From contig NZ_JACHKZ010000003.1 of the NCBI RefSeq assembly GCF_014207855.1, positions 1 to 64,000 of the forward strand: a stretch of DNA of 64,000 nucleotides, in the 5' to 3' direction. Both the position numbers and the translations under genes were made by a program. Source of the stretch: Comamonas odontotermitis (GTDB lineage: Bacteria; Pseudomonadota; Gammaproteobacteria; Burkholderiales; Burkholderiaceae_C). Below, piece by piece: positions 28,298 through 38,693 of the stretch. Positions within the stretch are counted from its first letter, which is position 1. Each line of letters opens with the position of its first letter. The notes beneath the pieces are model-generated. The model was not told where the DNA came from. It saw only the letters and a list, made by a program, of their open reading frames with translations, and made no database searches.

Positions 28298-28325
28298 CGG
28301 GGGCGCCCAGCCGGGGGCGCCCAGC
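28298..28325. repeat. 14-bp GC-rich tandem repeat x2 (cgggggcgcccagc)
   Basis: Two exact copies lie in one arm of the 6S candidate. They can pair partly with the 15-bp repeats of the other arm. Confidence 0.7.
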
Positions 28326-28357
28326 CTTGTCGTACGTCTGTAGTGGCTGCGGCTTCG

Positions 28358-28402
28358 CCTGACGTGGCCCGGCCTGACGCGGCCCGGCCTGGCGCGGCCC
28401 GG
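28358..28402. repeat. 15-bp GC-rich tandem repeat x3 (cctgacgcggcccgg)
   Basis: Three adjacent copies each differ by at most one or two bases. They lie in the second arm of the 6S candidate. Confidence 0.75.
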
Positions 28403-28597
28403 CTCCTCGTCTCAACCGCAAATCTAAGATTTGCTGGGTTGTTTTGGCGGCTCTGAATGCCTGCAAGCCCCCAAAACTGCGGCCCCTGCGCTTTTGCGGG
28501 CCAGCCCGGATGTGTATGATTTTGTGATTCTTTCGCGGCGCCTGTTTTCCATTTACCGGCCAGTGCTGGCGCCGCCTTCTTGCGAGAGTTCGAGCCC

Positions 28598-30646
28598 ATG
28601 CGTTGGAAAGTTCTGTTCACGCCGCTGATGGCGGCCCTGTTGGCAGCCGGTGCGTTGCCGTTGTCTGCCCAAACCATCCTGCAAGGCGCAACGCAGGTGC
28701 AACCGCCGCCCGCACAGGCTGCGCTGCAGACGGCCTCCCAGATGGCGAGCGACGATGTGATTGTTGATATGCAGCAGGCCTTCCGCAAACGCGACAAAAC
28801 CAAGTTGAGTCAGCTGCTGCCATCGACACGCGGCCACGTGCTGGAGCCCTGGGCCGCCTATTGGGAGTTGCGCGCACGCCTGCAGGAAGCCACGCAGGAC
28901 GAGGTGCAGGCCTTTCTCACCCGCTGGGCTGGCACCTACCAGGAAGACCGCCTGCGCAACGACTGGCTGCGCCTGCTGGGCCAGCGCCGCGACTGGGGCA
29001 ATTTCGACGCGCTGTACCCGGCCTTCCGCATGGGCGACGACCGCGAGCTGCGCTGCTATGCGGCGGTGATCGATCTGGCCAAGGGCAAAAAAACCGAGCA
29101 GCTGGGCGAGTCCGTCAAGGCGAACTGGTACGCGCAGCGCGATTCCGAAGACGGCTGCAACCTGGCCGCCTCCGAGATGTATTCGGCAGGCAAGCTGCAG
29201 GCCGATGACATCTGGCGTCGCGCGCGCCTGGCCATGGAGACCGGGCGCACCCGCGCCGCGCGCGCTGCGGTGGAGATTGCCGCGCCTGTGCAGTTGCAGA
29301 CCTTCTCCACCATGCTGCAGTCGCCCGCCAAATACCTGGCTACCAAGGCCAAGCTGCAGACCAAGGAGCAGCAGGAGCTGGCCACCTTGGCACTCATCAA
29401 GATGGCGGCAGACAACCCCGAGGGCGCTGCCAACCTGATGGACAGCCGCTGGGGCGAGCTGCTGAGCCAGGACAAGCGCGACTGGATCTGGGGCGTGATC
29501 GGCAAGACCCAGGCCACGCGCCTGTCGCCCGATGCGCTGGCCAGCTTTGCCAAGGTGGGCAAGGACAGCCATCTCAATGACGACATGCTCAGCTGGAAGG
29601 CCCGCGCCGCGCTGCGTGCTGGCCAGTGGCAGCAGGTGCGCAAGAGCATCGAAGCCATGAGCGGGGAAGAGCAGCGCGACCCGACCTGGGTGTACTGGCG
29701 CGCCAAGGCGCTGCAGGCGGGCAAGGTGAGCGATACGCAGGCAACCGAGGCACGCGAGCTGCTGCAGACCATTGCCGGCCCGCAAGGCTTTTACGAGCAG
29801 CTGGCGCAGGAAGACCTGGGCCAGAAGATCAGCGTGAATGCCGCGCCGGTGGCGATTGACGAGCCTGCCCGCCAGGCGGTGCGCAGCAACCCGGGGCTCG
29901 CCCGCGCGCTCTACGCCATTCAGCTGGGGCTGCGCAGCGAAGGCGTGCGCGAGTGGAACTACACCACCAACCTGCACGAAAACGGTGGCATGGGCGACAA
30001 GGAACTGCTCGCCGCCGCCGAGCTGGCCTGCCAGCGCCAGATCTGGGACCGCTGTATCAACACCAGCGAACGCACCAAGTCGGTGGTTGACGTGGGCCAA
30101 CGCTTTCCCATGCCTTTCAAGGACGCCGTCGTCAGCCGCTCGCGCGCGATCGGGCTCGATCCCGCCTACGTCTATGGCCTGATCCGGCAGGAGAGCCGCT
30201 TCATCATGGATGCGCGCTCGGGCGTGGGTGCCTCCGGCTTGATGCAGATCATGCCTGCCACGGCCCGCTGGACGGCACGCAAGATCGGCATGACCGATTT
30301 CACCCCTGGGAGCATCAACGACCGCGACACCAATATCGCCCTGGGCACGGCGTACCTGAAGCTGGCGCTCGATGATTTCGACGGCTCGATGGCCATGGCG
30401 GCTGCGGGCTACAACGCAGGCCCCGGCCGTCCGCGCAACTGGCGCAACGGCCCGGTGCTGGACGGCGCGATCTGGGCCGAGAACGTGCCCTTTTCCGAAA
30501 CGCGCGATTACGTGAAGAAAGTGCTCTCCAACACCACCAGCTACGCGGCCATCCTTACCGGCCAGCCGCAGTCGCTGCGTGCGCGCCTGGGCACCGTGGG
30601 GCCGCGCGCGGAAGGCGAGCCCGATCCGTCCAAGGACTTGCCGTAG
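28598..30646 (+). CDS. slt: Soluble lytic murein transglycosylase
   Basis: A 682-residue Slt70-like periplasmic enzyme. An N-terminal signal peptide ends near LSAQ (about 25). A long alpha-helical superhelix follows (about 60-500), then the C-terminal SLT catalytic domain. The catalytic glutamate is E532 in GLIRQESRFIMD, followed by the family motifs SGVGASGLMQIMPATA and AAAGYNAGPGRPRNW. It cleaves the MurNAc-GlcNAc bond of peptidoglycan to give 1,6-anhydro ends. The ATG before RWKVLF is chosen since the signal peptide begins there. A hairpin terminator lies just downstream. Confidence 0.93.
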   Translation: MRWKVLFTPLMAALLAAGALPLSAQTILQGATQVQPPPAQAALQTASQMASDDVIVDMQQAFRKRDKTKLSQLLPSTRGHVLEPWAAYWELRARLQEATQDEVQAFLTRWAGTYQEDRLRNDWLRLLGQRRDWGNFDALYPAFRMGDDRELRCYAAVIDLAKGKKTEQLGESVKANWYAQRDSEDGCNLAASEMYSAGKLQADDIWRRARLAMETGRTRAARAAVEIAAPVQLQTFSTMLQSPAKYLATKAKLQTKEQQELATLALIKMAADNPEGAANLMDSRWGELLSQDKRDWIWGVIGKTQATRLSPDALASFAKVGKDSHLNDDMLSWKARAALRAGQWQQVRKSIEAMSGEEQRDPTWVYWRAKALQAGKVSDTQATEARELLQTIAGPQGFYEQLAQEDLGQKISVNAAPVAIDEPARQAVRSNPGLARALYAIQLGLRSEGVREWNYTTNLHENGGMGDKELLAAAELACQRQIWDRCINTSERTKSVVDVGQRFPMPFKDAVVSRSRAIGLDPAYVYGLIRQESRFIMDARSGVGASGLMQIMPATARWTARKIGMTDFTPGSINDRDTNIALGTAYLKLALDDFDGSMAMAAAGYNAGPGRPRNWRNGPVLDGAIWAENVPFSETRDYVKKVLSNTTSYAAILTGQPQSLRARLGTVGPRAEGEPDPSKDLP

Positions 30647-30668
30647 GTTGTAGACTGCTCCGTTTCTG

Positions 30669-30712
30669 ATAGCTGCTGGCGCTTTTGTATAAAAAGCCAG
30701 CAGCTATTTTTG
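30669..30712. terminator. Hairpin of the dispersed repeat family after slt
   Basis: ATAGCTGCTGGC (30669-30680) and GCCAGCAGCTAT (30696-30707) form a perfect 12-bp stem followed by TTTTG. It lies between convergent slt and the SDR gene, and is related to the 24394 hairpin. Confidence 0.8.
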
Positions 30713-30721
30713 TATGGACGG

Positions 30722-31531
30722 TTACGCTTCGGCGCGCGGCACGTAGGAGGCTCGCATGTCGCGCCCGCCGCGCAGTGCGGCACCGCCGTCCACAGGAATG
30801 ATCGCACCCGTCACATAGCTGGCGAGCGGCGACGAGAGGAACAGCGCCATGTGGGCCACGTCGTCCAGGCTGCCCATGCGCTGCAGCGGCACGGTGTCTG
30901 TGGCGCGCTGCAGGGCTTCGGGCGAGGGCGCAAGGCGCCGCATGCCCTCGGTATCGGCAATCGGGCCGGGGGAGATGGCGTTGACGCGCACGCCCACCTC
31001 GCCCCATTCCAGCGCCAGCACGCGGGTCATCATGTCGATACCGGCCTTGGCGGCGCAGGCATGCACCTGGTACATGGTGGGGTTGACGCCCTGGGGCGCC
31101 GAGATGCTGATGACACTGGCACCGGGTTTGCGCAGCAGCGGGTAGGCCATGCGCAGCACGTGAAAGGTGCCGTTCAGATCGATATCGACCACCGTCTTGA
31201 AGCCGTTGGCCGACAGATCCTTGGCCGGGGCAATGAAGTTGCCTGCTGCGCCCGATACCAGCACATCGATGGGCCCGAACTGCGCATGCGCCTGGGTGAG
31301 CGCGGCCTGCACGGCGGCGGCGTCGCGCACATCGGCGCTGATGCCCAGGGCCTGCGCGCCCAGCGCCTGCAGGCTGGCCTCTGCCTGCTGCACCTTGTCG
31401 GGGGAGCGGCTCATCACGCTCACCCGGGCGCCCGCGCGGGCAAAGGCCTGGGCAATGCCCAGGTTGATGCCGCTGGTGCCGCCTGCGACGAAAACATGCT
31501 GCCCGGAGAAGGAGAAGGGTGGATTTGTCAT
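30722..31531 (-). CDS. SDR oxidoreductase resembling 2,4-dienoyl-CoA reductase (DECR2 clade)
   Basis: A 269-residue short-chain dehydrogenase. The Rossmann motif GGTSGINLG is near residue 17. NFIAPAKDLSANGFKTVVDI and the run QVHACAAKAGIDMMTRVLALEWG match the peroxisomal-type 2,4-dienoyl-CoA reductase clade rather than classical SDRs. The classical YxxxK tyrosine is absent: the lysine is in ACAAK. This is also a feature of the DECR group. It would remove 2,4-double bonds of unsaturated acyl-CoAs with NADPH. It is the last gene of the minus-strand arm of the beta-oxidation cluster. ATG 31531 was chosen over a TTG nine codons earlier. Confidence 0.82.
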   Translation of the reverse strand: MTNPPFSFSGQHVFVAGGTSGINLGIAQAFARAGARVSVMSRSPDKVQQAEASLQALGAQALGISADVRDAAAVQAALTQAHAQFGPIDVLVSGAAGNFIAPAKDLSANGFKTVVDIDLNGTFHVLRMAYPLLRKPGASVISISAPQGVNPTMYQVHACAAKAGIDMMTRVLALEWGEVGVRVNAISPGPIADTEGMRRLAPSPEALQRATDTVPLQRMGSLDDVAHMALFLSSPLASYVTGAIIPVDGGAALRGGRDMRASYVPRAEA

Positions 31532-31594
31532 GTAGGGTGGTTTCGTTTCGCTGCTCAATCGTTCGAGTGCGCGACGGATGATGGAGAAATGGAA

Positions 31595-32596
31595 TCAGTC
31601 GAGCTGCAGCTTCTGGCTCAGAATCAGCTCGCCCCAGGTCTTCTGGTCGTCTGCCACCTGCTTGGAAAAATCGGCCTGCGGCTTGCCGCCGGGGTTGCCG
31701 CCCAGGTCGCGGTAGCGCTTCTGGATGTCGGGGTCGTGCAGCACGGCCTGCAGGTTGTCGGTGAGCTTCTTGACGACATCGGGTGGCGTCTTGGCGGGCA
31801 CGAAAAAGCCCATCCAGCCAACCTTGTTGAAATCCTTCATGCCCAGCTCGGTCATGGTGGGCACATCGGGCAGTTCGGGCTCGCGCTGGTCGCCGGTCAC
31901 GGCCAGCGGGCGCAGCTTGCCATCCTTGATGTGGGCGAGCGATGCGGTCATGTTGTCGAACATGAACTGGGTCTCGCCCGTGACGATGGCCATGGTGCCG
32001 GGGGCCGAGCCCTTGTAGGGCACGTGTACCACATCGGTGCCGGTGCGTTCCTTGAACAGCTCGCCCATCAGATGCGTGGTCTGGCCCATGCCGGCAGACG
32101 AGAACGAGAGCTTGCCGGGCTCCTTCTTGGCTGCCGCAATCAGATCGGGCAGGGTTTGGATGGGCGATTTGGCGGGCACGACCAGCACGTTCGAGAAATA
32201 GATCATGTCCGTCAGCGCCACGAAATCGCCGGGTTTGTAGCTGAGCTTCTTGTAGGCCGTGTAGTTGATGGCGTTGCTGCCCGTATTGCCCACCAGCACG
32301 GTATAGCCATCGGGCTGGGCGCGCGCCACGAATCCCGTGCCCAGGCTGCCGCCTGCGCCGGGTTTGTTGTCCACGATCACCGGCTGGCCCAGCCGCTCGC
32401 CCAGCTTTTGCGCCAGCATGCGCGCAGGTATGTCGGTGGAGCCACCCGCAGCGCCGGGAATGACGAGGGTGATGGTGCGCGAGGGCCAGTTGCCATCTGC
32501 CAGGGCGGGCAGGCTGAAGGCCGCCGTGCCCAGGGCCAGCGCGCTGGCCGCCAGGGTGGCAAGTGCGTTGCGGCGGGGAATAGAGGCGCGGGTCAT
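31595..32596 (-). CDS. Bug/TctC-family tripartite tricarboxylate transporter binding protein
   Basis: A 333-residue periplasmic binding protein of the Bug family, which is very abundant in Burkholderiales. A signal peptide, with RR at 8-9, ends at ALADG near 34. The mature start WPSRTITLVIPGAAGGSTDI and VDNKPGAGGSLGTGFVARA are family hallmarks. The ATG has AAGGAG upstream. No TctA/TctB membrane genes are nearby, so it is orphan. Its place among fatty-acid catabolism genes suggests it captures a carboxylate substrate of that pathway. Confidence 0.88.
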   Translation of the reverse strand: MTRASIPRRNALATLAASALALGTAAFSLPALADGNWPSRTITLVIPGAAGGSTDIPARMLAQKLGERLGQPVIVDNKPGAGGSLGTGFVARAQPDGYTVLVGNTGSNAINYTAYKKLSYKPGDFVALTDMIYFSNVLVVPAKSPIQTLPDLIAAAKKEPGKLSFSSAGMGQTTHLMGELFKERTGTDVVHVPYKGSAPGTMAIVTGETQFMFDNMTASLAHIKDGKLRPLAVTGDQREPELPDVPTMTELGMKDFNKVGWMGFFVPAKTPPDVVKKLTDNLQAVLHDPDIQKRYRDLGGNPGGKPQADFSKQVADDQKTWGELILSQKLQLD

Positions 32597-32693
32597 GCGG
32601 TTGTCTCCTTGGGATTGTGTGCCGGGCTTGCTCTTCTTTTGAGAGTTGATGCGCAAGCTGCTGGTGCGCTGGCGGCCCGTTTGGTTGATATGT

Positions 32694-33458
32694 CTACAGG
32701 CCTTTCCACACCGGTTTGCGTTTTTCGGCAAACGCTGCGGCGCCTTCGCGCGCGTCCTGCGATTCAAAGACCGGCGTGGTGATGACGGCTTGCCGCTCCC
32801 ACATCTCATCGCGGCGCCATTCGGCCGATTCGTTCGCCACCTGCTTGCTGGCGATCAAGGACAGCGGCCCGTTGGCCGCCACGGCGGCGGCCAGCTGCAG
32901 TGCGGCATCGAGCGCGCCGCCCACCTCCGTCAGCCGGTTGACGAGTCCCAGCTGCGCCGCGCGCTCGGCGCCGAGCATGTCGCCGGTCAGAATGCATTCC
33001 ATCGCCACGTGGTAGGGCAGGCGCTTGGGCAGCCGCATGAGGCCGCCAGCCGTGGCGGCGAGACCGCGCTTGACCTCGGGCAAGCCAAACTGGGCGTTGC
33101 GCGCCGCAACGATCAGGTCGCAGGCAAGCACCACCTCAAAACCGCCAGCAAGCGCATAGCCTTCGACGGCGGCGATCAGGGGTTTTCTGGGCGGGCGCAT
33201 GGTGACGCCGCAAAAGCCGCGCCCCGGCACGCTGGGGCGCTTGCCCTGCAGAAAGCCTTTGAGATCCATGCCTGCGCAAAAGCTGCCTCCGGCGCCAGTG
33301 ATGATGCCGACCGACAGCGCCGGGTTGGCATCGAGCGCATCCAGCGCTGCCACCATGGCCTCGGACATTTCCAGCGTGGCGGCATTGCGCGCCTCGGGGC
33401 GGTTCAGGGTCATGATCTGCACGTTGCCGCGCACTTCAACCAACAGGGGAGATGTCAT
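32694..33458 (-). CDS. Enoyl-CoA hydratase/isomerase (crotonase) family protein
   Basis: A 254-residue crotonase. The oxyanion-hole region is GAGGSFCAGMDLKGF, then ALAGGFEVVLACDLIVAARN and QFGLPEVKRGLAATAGGLMRLPKRLP. The glutamate in LPEVKRGL corresponds to one catalytic acid of hydratases. It hydrates trans-2-enoyl-CoA or isomerises double bonds in the cytoplasm. The start MTSPLLVEV lies 75 bp after the SDR stop on the minus strand and has GGGGA upstream. Confidence 0.9.
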   Translation of the reverse strand: MTSPLLVEVRGNVQIMTLNRPEARNAATLEMSEAMVAALDALDANPALSVGIITGAGGSFCAGMDLKGFLQGKRPSVPGRGFCGVTMRPPRKPLIAAVEGYALAGGFEVVLACDLIVAARNAQFGLPEVKRGLAATAGGLMRLPKRLPYHVAMECILTGDMLGAERAAQLGLVNRLTEVGGALDAALQLAAAVAANGPLSLIASKQVANESAEWRRDEMWERQAVITTPVFESQDAREGAAAFAEKRKPVWKGL

Positions 33459-33533
33459 GGAATGCCTTTCGAAATTCGAAGGAGAGCCGGACGCAGCCCG
33501 GCGCGGCGCCGTTGGCGGAGGCTGCGCGGGCAA

Positions 33534-34301
33534 TCAGCGCGGCTGCATGCGGATGGCGCCATCGAGGCGAATGGTTTCGCCGTTGAGCATGGGGTTCTCC
33601 AGAATGTGCAGCGCCGTGAGCGCGTATTCGTTCGGGCGGCCCAGGCGTGCAGGGTTGGGCACCGATGCGGCAAGCGACTGGCGCACGTTTTCGGGCAGCT
33701 TGGCGAGGATGGGCGTATCGAACAGGCCGGGCGCAATGGTGCAGACGCGGATCATCTTGGAAGCCAGATCGCGCGCGGCCACGATGGTCATGCCGATCAC
33801 GCCCGCCTTGGACGATGCGTACGGTATCTGGCCGATCTGGCCTTCGTAGCCCGCGACCGATGCTGTCAGCACGCAGGCACCGCGCTCGCCCTCGATGGGC
33901 TCGTTCTTCGCCATGGCCACGGCCGACAGGCGCAGGGTGTTGAAGGTGCCGATCTGGTTGATGCGGATGATGTTGGTGTATTTTTCCAGCGATCCGGCGC
34001 TGCCGTCTTTCTCGATCAGGCGCACCGGGCCACCAATGCCTGCGCAGTGCACCAGTGCGCGAAACTCGCCAAACGCCTCGGCCGCTGCCACGGCCTGCTG
34101 CATCTGCTCGCCATCGGCCACGTCGGCCTTGACGAACTGGAGCTGGCCGCCGTACTGCTTTTGCATCGCCGCGCCGCGCTCTTCGTTCAGGTCCACGGCG
34201 ACCACATTCAGCCCGCGCGCCAGCAGCGCCACCGCGCTGGCCTCGCCCAGGCCCGACACGCCGCCCGTCACCAGGGCCGTCATTCCTTTTTGCAATTGCA
34301 T
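33534..34301 (-). CDS. SDR 3-hydroxyacyl-CoA dehydrogenase, HSD10-like
   Basis: A 255-residue classical SDR with GGVSGLGEA (NAD-binding, about 13-21), NIIRINQIGTFN (structural Asn) and the active-site YASSK near 167-171 with Ser upstream. It resembles type-2 3-hydroxyacyl-CoA dehydrogenase (HSD17B10). It would oxidise 3-hydroxyacyl-CoA to 3-ketoacyl-CoA, supplying the third step of the beta-oxidation set here. It lies between thiolase and hydratase genes on the same strand. Confidence 0.88.
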   Translation of the reverse strand: MQLQKGMTALVTGGVSGLGEASAVALLARGLNVVAVDLNEERGAAMQKQYGGQLQFVKADVADGEQMQQAVAAAEAFGEFRALVHCAGIGGPVRLIEKDGSAGSLEKYTNIIRINQIGTFNTLRLSAVAMAKNEPIEGERGACVLTASVAGYEGQIGQIPYASSKAGVIGMTIVAARDLASKMIRVCTIAPGLFDTPILAKLPENVRQSLAASVPNPARLGRPNEYALTALHILENPMLNGETIRLDGAIRMQPR

Positions 34302-34335
34302 CTCAAAAATCCTTTTTTCAGTGTTCAGTACGCAG

Positions 34336-34452
34336 CCTTAATTCGCGCACGGCCCAGATGCGGACACCGAGGAAGGGCCGCCCCGCACCGAGGGTGTCGT
34401 CCACCTCCCGTAGCGCGCAGCGCGTAGAGAGAGGGGGAAGGCGCGCAGCGCC
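34336..34452. repeat. GC-rich repeat-like intergenic segment
   Basis: It contains two GCGCGCAGCGC palindromic cores around a purine run (AGAGAGAGGGGGAAGG), in a style common between Comamonadaceae genes. It may be a dispersed intergenic repeat, but no second copy is evident in this window. Confidence 0.35.
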
Positions 34453-35637
34453 TTAGGGGGTGATTTCAATCACTGTTGCATTGGCCATCCCGCCTGCCTC
34501 GCACATCGACTGCAGGCCGTAGCGCTGGCCGCTGTCTTCCAGCGCGTGCAGCATCGTCGTCATGAGGCGGATGCCCGATGCGCCCAGCGGGTGGCCCAGT
34601 GCAATCGCGCCGCCACGCGGGTTGAGGCGCTCGCCATCGGCGCCCAGCTCCTTCTGCCAGGCCAGGGGCACCGAGGCGAAGGCCTCGTTGATTTCGTAGT
34701 GGTGAATGTCTTGCAGTTTCATCCCGGCCTTGGCCAGCACGCGCTGCGTGGCGGGAATGGGCGCGGTCAGCATCAGTAGCGGGTCGTCGCCCACCACGTC
34801 AAAGGCGACAAAGCGGGCGCGGGGCTTCAAGCCCAGCTGCAGGGCGCGCTGCTCGCTCATGATCAGCATGGCGCTGGCGCCATCGGTCATCTGCGAGGCA
34901 TTGCCTGCCGTGGTGGACCACTGGATCTGCGGAAAGCGTGCCGAGAGCTCCTCGTTCTCGAACACGGCCTTGAGCCCGGCGAGCTTTTCCGCCGTCGTGC
35001 TGGCGCGGATGGTTTCGTCGGCAGTCACCAGGCCCGCAGGCGTGGTGATGCCGACGATCTCGCGCGCAAAGCCGCCGCTGGTTTGCGCCGCGTGGGCGCG
35101 CTGGTGCGAGCGCGCGGCGTAGGTGTCCAGATCGGCGCGGGAGAGGCCCCATTTGGCCGCCACCAGATCGGCAGACACGCCCTGGCCCACCAGGCCGGGT
35201 GCATAACGCGCGTCAAACCGCGCGCCGGTCGTGTTCTTGCCCATGCGCGAGCTGCCCATGGGTACGCGGCTCATCGATTCCACGCCGCAGGCGATCACGA
35301 TGTCCTGCGTGCCCGACATGATGGCCTGCGCCGCAAAGTGCACCGCCTGCTGGCTGGAGCCGCATTTGCGGTCAATGGTGGTGGAGGGTACATGCGTTGG
35401 CAGGCCCGCCGCCAGCCAGGCCAGGCGCCCGGGCGTGCCCGCCTGCTCGCCCGCCTGGCTTACGCAGCCGCAGATCACATCATCGACCTGACCGGGGTCC
35501 AGCGCGGCATTGCGGCCCATCAGCTGCTGCAGCACCTGCGAGAGTAGATCGACCGGGTGCAGCTCGGCCAGCGCGCCGTCGGGTTTGGCCCTTGCCATGG
35601 GGCTGCGGATGGCATCAACGATGACTGGAATGTTCAT
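34453..35637 (-). CDS. Acetyl-CoA acyltransferase (thiolase)
   Basis: A 394-residue thiolase. The nucleophile C92 is in IDRKCGSSQQAVHFAAQ, the NEAF motif is in YEINEAFASVPL, the GHP histidine is in GGAIALGHPLGASGIRL, and the C-terminal general-acid cysteine is in MCEAGGMANATVIE. The last motif is usually C-x-G-G-G; here one glycine is Ala. It cleaves 3-ketoacyl-CoA with CoA and completes the beta-oxidation spiral. It heads the minus-strand arm, 210 bp from the divergent CoA ligase gene. Confidence 0.9.
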   Translation of the reverse strand: MNIPVIVDAIRSPMARAKPDGALAELHPVDLLSQVLQQLMGRNAALDPGQVDDVICGCVSQAGEQAGTPGRLAWLAAGLPTHVPSTTIDRKCGSSQQAVHFAAQAIMSGTQDIVIACGVESMSRVPMGSSRMGKNTTGARFDARYAPGLVGQGVSADLVAAKWGLSRADLDTYAARSHQRAHAAQTSGGFAREIVGITTPAGLVTADETIRASTTAEKLAGLKAVFENEELSARFPQIQWSTTAGNASQMTDGASAMLIMSEQRALQLGLKPRARFVAFDVVGDDPLLMLTAPIPATQRVLAKAGMKLQDIHHYEINEAFASVPLAWQKELGADGERLNPRGGAIALGHPLGASGIRLMTTMLHALEDSGQRYGLQSMCEAGGMANATVIEITP

Positions 35638-35847
35638 TTGATTAATGAGACTTGAGGATCATTATTTAAATAATAGGTTTCATAAAAGTGAAGATGTACT
35701 GGTGTTTACCCGCGCTGGATTTGCGTGAAACTGCTGAATACTGTGCGTGGAAATAAATAATGTGAGACAACGGATTCGAAATAAATTCGATCTGTAACGC
35801 AGGTGATTGCGCATTCCGATCGCTTGTGATACGCGGAGACAAGGGAT

Positions 35848-37420
<1,573 letters not shown>

Positions 37421-37422
<2 letters not shown>

Positions 37423-37455
37423 CTATCAGCGCTTGCTGGACGTGCGCTGGCAAGC
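37421..37455. repeat. Imperfect copy of the dispersed ATAGCT/AGCGCTT repeat
   Basis: A related arm pair (GCTATCAGCGCTTGC and GCGCTGGCAAGC) lies in the gap between the ligase and acyl-CoA dehydrogenase genes, right after the ligase stop codon. The hairpin is weaker, and the two genes may still be co-transcribed. Confidence 0.5.
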
Positions 37456-37486
37456 ATTTTCAATCAAAAAAGATTTATCCATCACC

Positions 37487-38629
37487 ATGCAAGACCTGAT
37501 CCAGCGCACCGTGTTCCGCGAAGACCACGAGCAGTTCCGCGACGCGGTTCACCATTTCTTTGAAAAGGAGATCGTCCCTTTCCATGCGCAGTGGGAGCGC
37601 GACGGCATCGTCCCCAAGGAGGTGTGGCGCAAGGCGGGCCGTGAAGGCCTGCTCAACACCATGCTGCCCGAGCCCTATGGCAGCGGAGGCGATTTCGGCC
37701 ATGCAGCCGTGCTGATCGAGGAGATTGCGCGCACCGGCGCCAGTGGCCTGGGTTTTCCGCTGCACTCGGACATTGTTGCGCCCTACATCAATGCCTACGG
37801 CAGCAAGGTGCAGAAGGACCGCTGGCTGCCCAAGATGGCGGCGGGCGAGCTGATCGGCGCCATCGCCATGACCGAGCCCGGTGCGGGCAGCGACCTGAAA
37901 TCGGTGCGCACCACGGCCAAGCGGGAAGGTGATCATTACGTCATCAACGGCGCCAAGACCTTCATCACCAACGGCATCAACTCCGAGATCGTCATCGTCG
38001 TCTGCAAGACGGCGCCGGAGCTGGGCGCCAAGGGCGTGTCGCTGATCGTCGTCGAAGAAGGCACGCCCGGCTTCAGCAAGGGCCGCAAGCTGGAGAAGAT
38101 CGGCCTGATGGCGCAGGACACCTCCGAGCTGTTTTTCGACAATGTGCGCGTGCCGGTGGACCACCTGCTGGGCGAGGAGAACCAGGGCTTCAGGTACCTG
38201 ATGCACGAGCTGGCGCAGGAGCGGCTGGTGGTGGCCGTGCGCGCGGCCATGTCCATCGAGGCCTTTCTGCAAAAAACCATTGACTACACCCGCGAGCGCA
38301 AGGCTTTCGGCCAGGCGGTGTTCGAGTTTCAGAACACCCGCTTCAAGCTCGCCGAGGCCAAGGCGCAGGCCACGATGCTGCGCGTCTTTGTTGACGACTG
38401 CATCGCGCTGCACCTGGAGCGCAAGCTCACGCCCGAGCGCGCCGCCATGGTCAAGCTCAACGCCACCGCGCTGCAGAACCGGCTGCTGGACGAATTTCTG
38501 CAGCTGCACGGCGGCTACGGCTACATGACCGAGTACCAGGTGGGCCGCGCCTGGACGGATGCGCGCATTGGCCGCATCTACGGCGGCAGCGATGAAATCA
38601 TGAAGGAAATCATCGCCAGGGGGCTGTAG
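37487..38629 (+). CDS. Acyl-CoA dehydrogenase
   Basis: A 380-residue flavoprotein of the acyl-CoA dehydrogenase family. Family motifs are AIAMTEPGAGSDLKSVRT (FAD/substrate), NGAKTFITNG, and the C-terminal YGGSDEIMKEIIARGL, whose Glu is in the position of the catalytic base in this clade. It introduces the 2,3-double bond and feeds electrons to ETF. The start MQDLIQRTVF lies 64 bp after the ligase. An in-frame upstream extension is non-conserved. Confidence 0.9.
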   Translation: MQDLIQRTVFREDHEQFRDAVHHFFEKEIVPFHAQWERDGIVPKEVWRKAGREGLLNTMLPEPYGSGGDFGHAAVLIEEIARTGASGLGFPLHSDIVAPYINAYGSKVQKDRWLPKMAAGELIGAIAMTEPGAGSDLKSVRTTAKREGDHYVINGAKTFITNGINSEIVIVVCKTAPELGAKGVSLIVVEEGTPGFSKGRKLEKIGLMAQDTSELFFDNVRVPVDHLLGEENQGFRYLMHELAQERLVVAVRAAMSIEAFLQKTIDYTRERKAFGQAVFEFQNTRFKLAEAKAQATMLRVFVDDCIALHLERKLTPERAAMVKLNATALQNRLLDEFLQLHGGYGYMTEYQVGRAWTDARIGRIYGGSDEIMKEIIARGL

Positions 38630-38693
38630 CCCCCTCAGACATTGCGCGCCTGCGCAGGCCCGTCACCCAAAAAAATTGATCAGGAGACTAGAC

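Larger units (their letters stand above)
28255..28458 (-). ncRNA. ssrS: Candidate 6S RNA
   Basis: The ends at 28259-28276 and 28437-28455 are inverted copies (GAGCCGCCAACACAACCC against GAGCCGCCAAAACAACCC), closing a stem about 197 nt apart. GC-rich repeat blocks on each arm can pair further in. Between lies an unpaired zone with a small perfect hairpin (GCAAATC-GATTTGC at 28418-28434), like the 6S central bubble. On the minus strand the 3' part reads ACGACGTATCAAGGGTT then GGCGGC, resembling the E. coli 6S 3' end. The gene order 6S then cyclo-ligase is conserved in many proteobacteria. The strand is inferred from that synteny. No covariance search was possible. Confidence 0.45.
28129..28597. 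other. Intergenic region between fthC and slt with structured RNA candidate
   Basis: No protein gene is supported in these 469 bases. It holds two sets of GC-rich tandem repeats and a long-range inverted repeat, described as a 6S RNA candidate. The rest, about 28459-28597, contains the leader of slt with an AT-rich stretch near 28513-28555. Confidence 0.6.

Noticed and set aside
30710..32782. 690-codon plus-strand open frame across the SDR and Bug genes
   Set aside because: It crosses the stops, gap and start of two minus-strand genes with signal peptide and Rossmann motif.
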